This document shows, one piece after another, positions 61,804 to 64,000 of a stretch of DNA of 64,000 nucleotides. The first letter of the stretch is position 1, and each line of letters opens with the position of its first letter. Under the pieces are notes generated by a model, which was not told where the DNA came from, did not search any database, and saw nothing but the letters and a program-made list of their open reading frames with translations. The DNA comes from Sphingorhabdus sp. (GTDB taxonomy: Bacteria > Pseudomonadota > Alphaproteobacteria > Sphingomonadales > Sphingomonadaceae). A program made the position numbers and the translations under genes. The DNA is taken from contig JANQNO010000009.1 in the NCBI GenBank assembly GCA_028279555.1, positions 1 through 64,000 on the forward strand, given 5' to 3'.

Positions 61804-62313
61804 TCAGGTCAAAAGCGGGGAAACCGCAAGCGTCATCACGCGCACATCAACGCCGCACCCCTCTTTCCGCTTTTCAGCCAGAAATGTATCGATGCTGCCG
61901 ATAGGTACACGGTGAACGGTAATGTCCTCGCCATCTACACCGCCGCCGTCCCCGACTTTTTCCAGCTCGGTCGCCTTGATCAGGAAAAAGCTCTCGCTGA
62001 CCATGCCGGGCGAGGAATAAAATTCGCCCACTATTTCAAGTTTGTTTGCGCGGTAGCCGGTTTCTTCTTCAAGTTCGCGGCTCGCAGCTTCTATCGGGTC
62101 TTCGCCCGCATCATGATCGCCGATCAGTCCGGCTGGAAACTCGATGCAGTTGCGCCCCAGCGGCACCCTATATTGTTCCACCAGGATGACATCGCCATCG
62201 ATCAAGGCCAAAAGGGCAGCCGCCCTGATCCCTCTGCTGCGCGAGACATACTCCCATTTCCCGTCCCGCTTGGCCGTGATAAAACGGCCCTCCCACATGG
62301 TTTCTTCCGCCAT
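61804..62313 (-). CDS. NUDIX hydrolase, ADP-ribose pyrophosphatase-like
   Basis: The 169 residues include EQYRVPLGRNCIEFPAGLIGDHDAGEDP and the Nudix box IEAASRELEEETGYRA. YSSPGMVSESFFLIKATEL follows, all typical of ADP-ribose pyrophosphatases. It hydrolyses ADP-ribose or a similar nucleoside diphosphate. It lies just downstream of the TPM operon, with 6 bases to the second TPM gene stop. Confidence 0.9.
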   Translation of the reverse strand: MAEETMWEGRFITAKRDGKWEYVSRSRGIRAAALLALIDGDVILVEQYRVPLGRNCIEFPAGLIGDHDAGEDPIEAASRELEEETGYRANKLEIVGEFYSSPGMVSESFFLIKATELEKVGDGGGVDGEDITVHRVPIGSIDTFLAEKRKEGCGVDVRVMTLAVSPLLT

Positions 62314-62319
62314 TACAGG

Positions 62320-63018
62320 CTAGAGCTCGATCAACCGGTCGGGCAACTCATTGGGATTGCCGTCGCTCTTCGGAAAATGTTCGCTCAAGACAATGCCCAC
62401 CTGCTGGACGGCCGCAGCCATACCCGCGCCGGGTTCGCCATCGCGCGTATGGTCAATAAGCGCCAGCATGGCATCACCCCAGACTTCGCCGGATACCTTG
62501 CTGACAATGGCCTCATCCGCGACGATTTCGGCCCGGTGCTCTTTGAGAGATAGATAGATCAAAATACCTGTTCGGCCAGCGGTCCGGCTTTCGGTACCGA
62601 CGCGGAAAAGATCTATTGCGCGAAGCCGAACCGCCCGTTGCTTGGCAAAGGGTATTGTCAGCAACAAGCGTAGTGGCTGCCAATGCAATAATGCCCAGAC
62701 CGCCAGCCATTTGATCAGCGCCATGGTGCCAGCAAGCGCAACATAACTCCCCAGCGAGAATTCATAATTCCATTCACCGGTGAGCATGGCCATGACCGAG
62801 CGATAGAAATCCGGCAGCAGGGCAAAGGCGGCGAGCACGCCCAGTGCGGCCAGGCTTGCCCAGACATAAGCGGTTTCGCGGTAGTCATCCGAAACATCTG
62901 CGACAATCGTCACGATCTCGCCGTCGGTGCTTTTTTCAGCTTCGCCAACGGCTTCGCTGACAAGCCTGTGATCGGCTTCGCTCATATGGTTGGTTTTGCG
63001 GATTCGAAACTTCTTCAC
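62320..63018 (-). CDS. TPM-domain membrane protein (second of pair)
   Basis: The 232-residue protein has a TPM/Psb32-like fold split by two transmembrane helices (about 57-75 and 98-120). HMSEADHRLVSEAVGEAEKSTDGEIVTIVADVSDDY comes before them and AGRTGILIYLSLKEHRAEIVADEAI after. I start at GTG 63018, which has GGAGG 8 bases upstream inside the preceding gene; an ATG at 62985 is an alternative. lemA-TPM-TPM forms one operon. Confidence 0.85.
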   Translation of the reverse strand: MKKFRIRKTNHMSEADHRLVSEAVGEAEKSTDGEIVTIVADVSDDYRETAYVWASLAALGVLAAFALLPDFYRSVMAMLTGEWNYEFSLGSYVALAGTMALIKWLAVWALLHWQPLRLLLTIPFAKQRAVRLRAIDLFRVGTESRTAGRTGILIYLSLKEHRAEIVADEAIVSKVSGEVWGDAMLALIDHTRDGEPGAGMAAAVQQVGIVLSEHFPKSDGNPNELPDRLIEL

Positions 63019-63019
63019 C

Positions 63020-63835
63020 TCACCAGCCTCCAGATGCGCCGCCGCCGCCGAAGCTGCCGCCTCCGCCAGAAAATCCGCCGCCACCGAAGCCGCCGCCTCC
63101 ACCACCCCAGGAAGAACCGCCGGAGCTGCCGCCCCATCCGCCGCCGCCCCAGATGACAACCGGTCCGGAATAACCCTTCCTGCGGTGCTTCTTTCCGCCG
63201 CGCATGGCGGAGCTGATGATGGGCCAGATAAAGAAAATGAAAATGAAAAGCCAGAATATGATGAGGCCAATGTCTGCGCCGCTATCTTCACTTCCCCGAT
63301 TTTCGGCTTCCTGGGCGATCCGGGCGGCCTCGTCGGGCGGCAAAGTCAATTGCGTTGTTATTCTGTCGACGCCGGCATTGATCCCACCCGGGAAATCGCC
63401 GGCCTTGAATTTCGGTGTAATATCGTTGCGGATAATCTGAGAAGACAGAGCGTCGGTCAGGATCGGTTCAAGGCCATAACCGACTTCGATGCGCATTTTC
63501 CGCTCGTTGGGAGCAACGATCAGCAGGACGCCATTGTCCTTTTCGCTCTCGCCTTCACCATCCTGTCCGATCGCCCAATGGCGACCAAGTTGATAGCCGT
63601 AGTCGGCGATGTCATACCCTTGCAGGTCGCGAATGGTCGTGACCACAAGCTGACGATTGCTGTTCGTTTCCAAAGCCTCCAGTTTCGCTGTGATCGCCGA
63701 CTCTTCCTGAGGGCTCAGCAGGTCCGCCTCATCAACAACCCGCCCGGTCAGCTCCGGAAAATCCTGCGCGTGCGCAAGCCCGCTGGTCACCAGGACCAGT
63801 AGCGCGGCAAACAGGGATAGGGTCGCTTTATACAC
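63020..63835 (-). CDS. TPM-domain (YgcG-like) exported membrane protein
   Basis: The 271-residue protein has a signal peptide (ending GLAHAQ) and a TPM phosphatase-like domain (about 28-150: LTGRVVDEADLLSP, DNGVLLIVAPNERKMRIEVGYGLE). One transmembrane helix follows (IGLIIFWLFIFIFFIWP), then a very Gly/Trp-rich tail (about 222-271). It lies downstream of lemA, as YgcG-type proteins usually do. Its role in envelope maintenance is unclear. Confidence 0.9.
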   Translation of the reverse strand: MYKATLSLFAALLVLVTSGLAHAQDFPELTGRVVDEADLLSPQEESAITAKLEALETNSNRQLVVTTIRDLQGYDIADYGYQLGRHWAIGQDGEGESEKDNGVLLIVAPNERKMRIEVGYGLEPILTDALSSQIIRNDITPKFKAGDFPGGINAGVDRITTQLTLPPDEAARIAQEAENRGSEDSGADIGLIIFWLFIFIFFIWPIISSAMRGGKKHRRKGYSGPVVIWGGGGWGGSSGGSSWGGGGGGFGGGGFSGGGGSFGGGGASGGW

Positions 63836-63850
63836 TATGCCGAGGCTGGA

Positions 63851-64000
63851 TCAGCTCGACGTCAAGTCGATCTCGGGCGCTTCTTCGGCTCCCTCGGTTG
63901 TTGCCTTGAAAGGCGTCATCGGGTCGGCCCCGTGAATGATCTTCGCGCCAATAATATCCGGGAAGGTGCGGATGGTGGTATTATATTTCCGAACGGCTTC
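63851..64000 (-). CDS. LemA family protein (C-terminus only)
   Basis: The last 49 codons run into the right window edge. VRKYNTTIRTFPDIIGAKI is the conserved C-terminal helix of LemA (YNxxxxxFPxxIxA). The following tail is acidic. The rest of the gene lies beyond the window. It leads the lemA-TPM-TPM operon. Confidence 0.88.
   Translation of the reverse strand, partial: EAVRKYNTTIRTFPDIIGAKIIHGADPMTPFKATTEGAEEAPEIDLTSS

Noticed and set aside
62986-63291. Long N-terminal extension of the second TPM gene
   Set aside because: It is an out-of-frame reading of the Gly-rich tail of the first TPM gene. Start GTG 63018 has a good ribosome-binding site.

Overview
The window is chromosomal DNA of a Sphingomonadales alphaproteobacterium, resembling the Sphingorhabdus, Parasphingorhabdus or Sphingopyxis group. 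I infer this from the gene content: a vgr-related metalloprotease, DUF6445 and DUF6456 proteins, a split hrcA-grpE / dnaK-dnaJ arrangement, an NDUFS4-like complex I subunit and a DUF1178 protein. Short palindromic intergenic repeats of types common in sphingomonads point the same way. Genus is not resolved. Coding density is high, and many neighbouring genes overlap by 4 nt. Most genes are housekeeping.

Layout. 1-3726: a secreted YD-repeat (RHS) protein, cut by the window edge, and a Calx-beta partner. Behind them lie a truncated RidA gene and a D-serine dehydratase-like enzyme (3998-5353). 5478-10375: def, an LpoA-like lipoprotein, rsmI, a YraN protein, gshB, a small amber-interrupted gene and a GIY-YIG gene among palindromic repeats. 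10474-17568: a beta-propeller lipoprotein, an unknown exported protein, xerC, hemW, a CAP lipoprotein, rdgB, rph, and an ECF sigma factor with a membrane partner. 17730-26159: hrcA, grpE, a MATE pump, a vgr-related protein, a PCu(A)C lipoprotein, dnaK, dnaJ and a DUF6445 protein. 26407-35673: patatin-like protein, a double-glycine peptide, a DUF1287 protein, radA, cvpA, a NifU-like scaffold, a CPA2 antiporter, aroB and aroK. 35743-44940: two unknown envelope genes, xerD, accA, an M48 protease, two Flp pilins, mutT, a BioC-like methyltransferase, comF, grxC, DUF1178 and tRNA-Arg. 45172-52322: an 11-residue-repeat lipoprotein, a holin plus GH108 lysis cassette, tRNA-Pro, yajC-secD-secF, a glycosyltransferase, and a divergent HTH regulator / DUF6456 pair. 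52326-64000: an ABC-F protein, a D-amino acid transaminase, a PepSY-PhoP-PhoQ-like operon, chorismate mutase, a polyprenyl synthase, hrpB, a complex I subunit, a NUDIX hydrolase, two TPM-domain proteins and the end of lemA.

Two systems stand out. (1) The HTH regulator at 51139-51702, divergent from a DUF6456 protein, looks like the RogA/GafZ control module of alphaproteobacterial gene transfer agents. The same 13-bp sequence (CCTATTTGGTTAT) lies in its promoter and just upstream of the holin/GH108 cassette 5 kb away. This suggests one domesticated-phage lysis regulon, although the GH108 protein has Lys where its family has the catalytic Glu. (2) A family of small elements ends in CTAGGGTCAGGAC. 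Two copies are full length (270 and 131 bp) and several are remnants. They sit at gene ends, where the terminal CTAG supplies the stop codon of the neighbouring gene.

Other points of note: an amber-interrupted small gene after gshB, a RidA gene cut short beside the enzyme whose toxic product it should clear, and an orphan double-glycine leader peptide.
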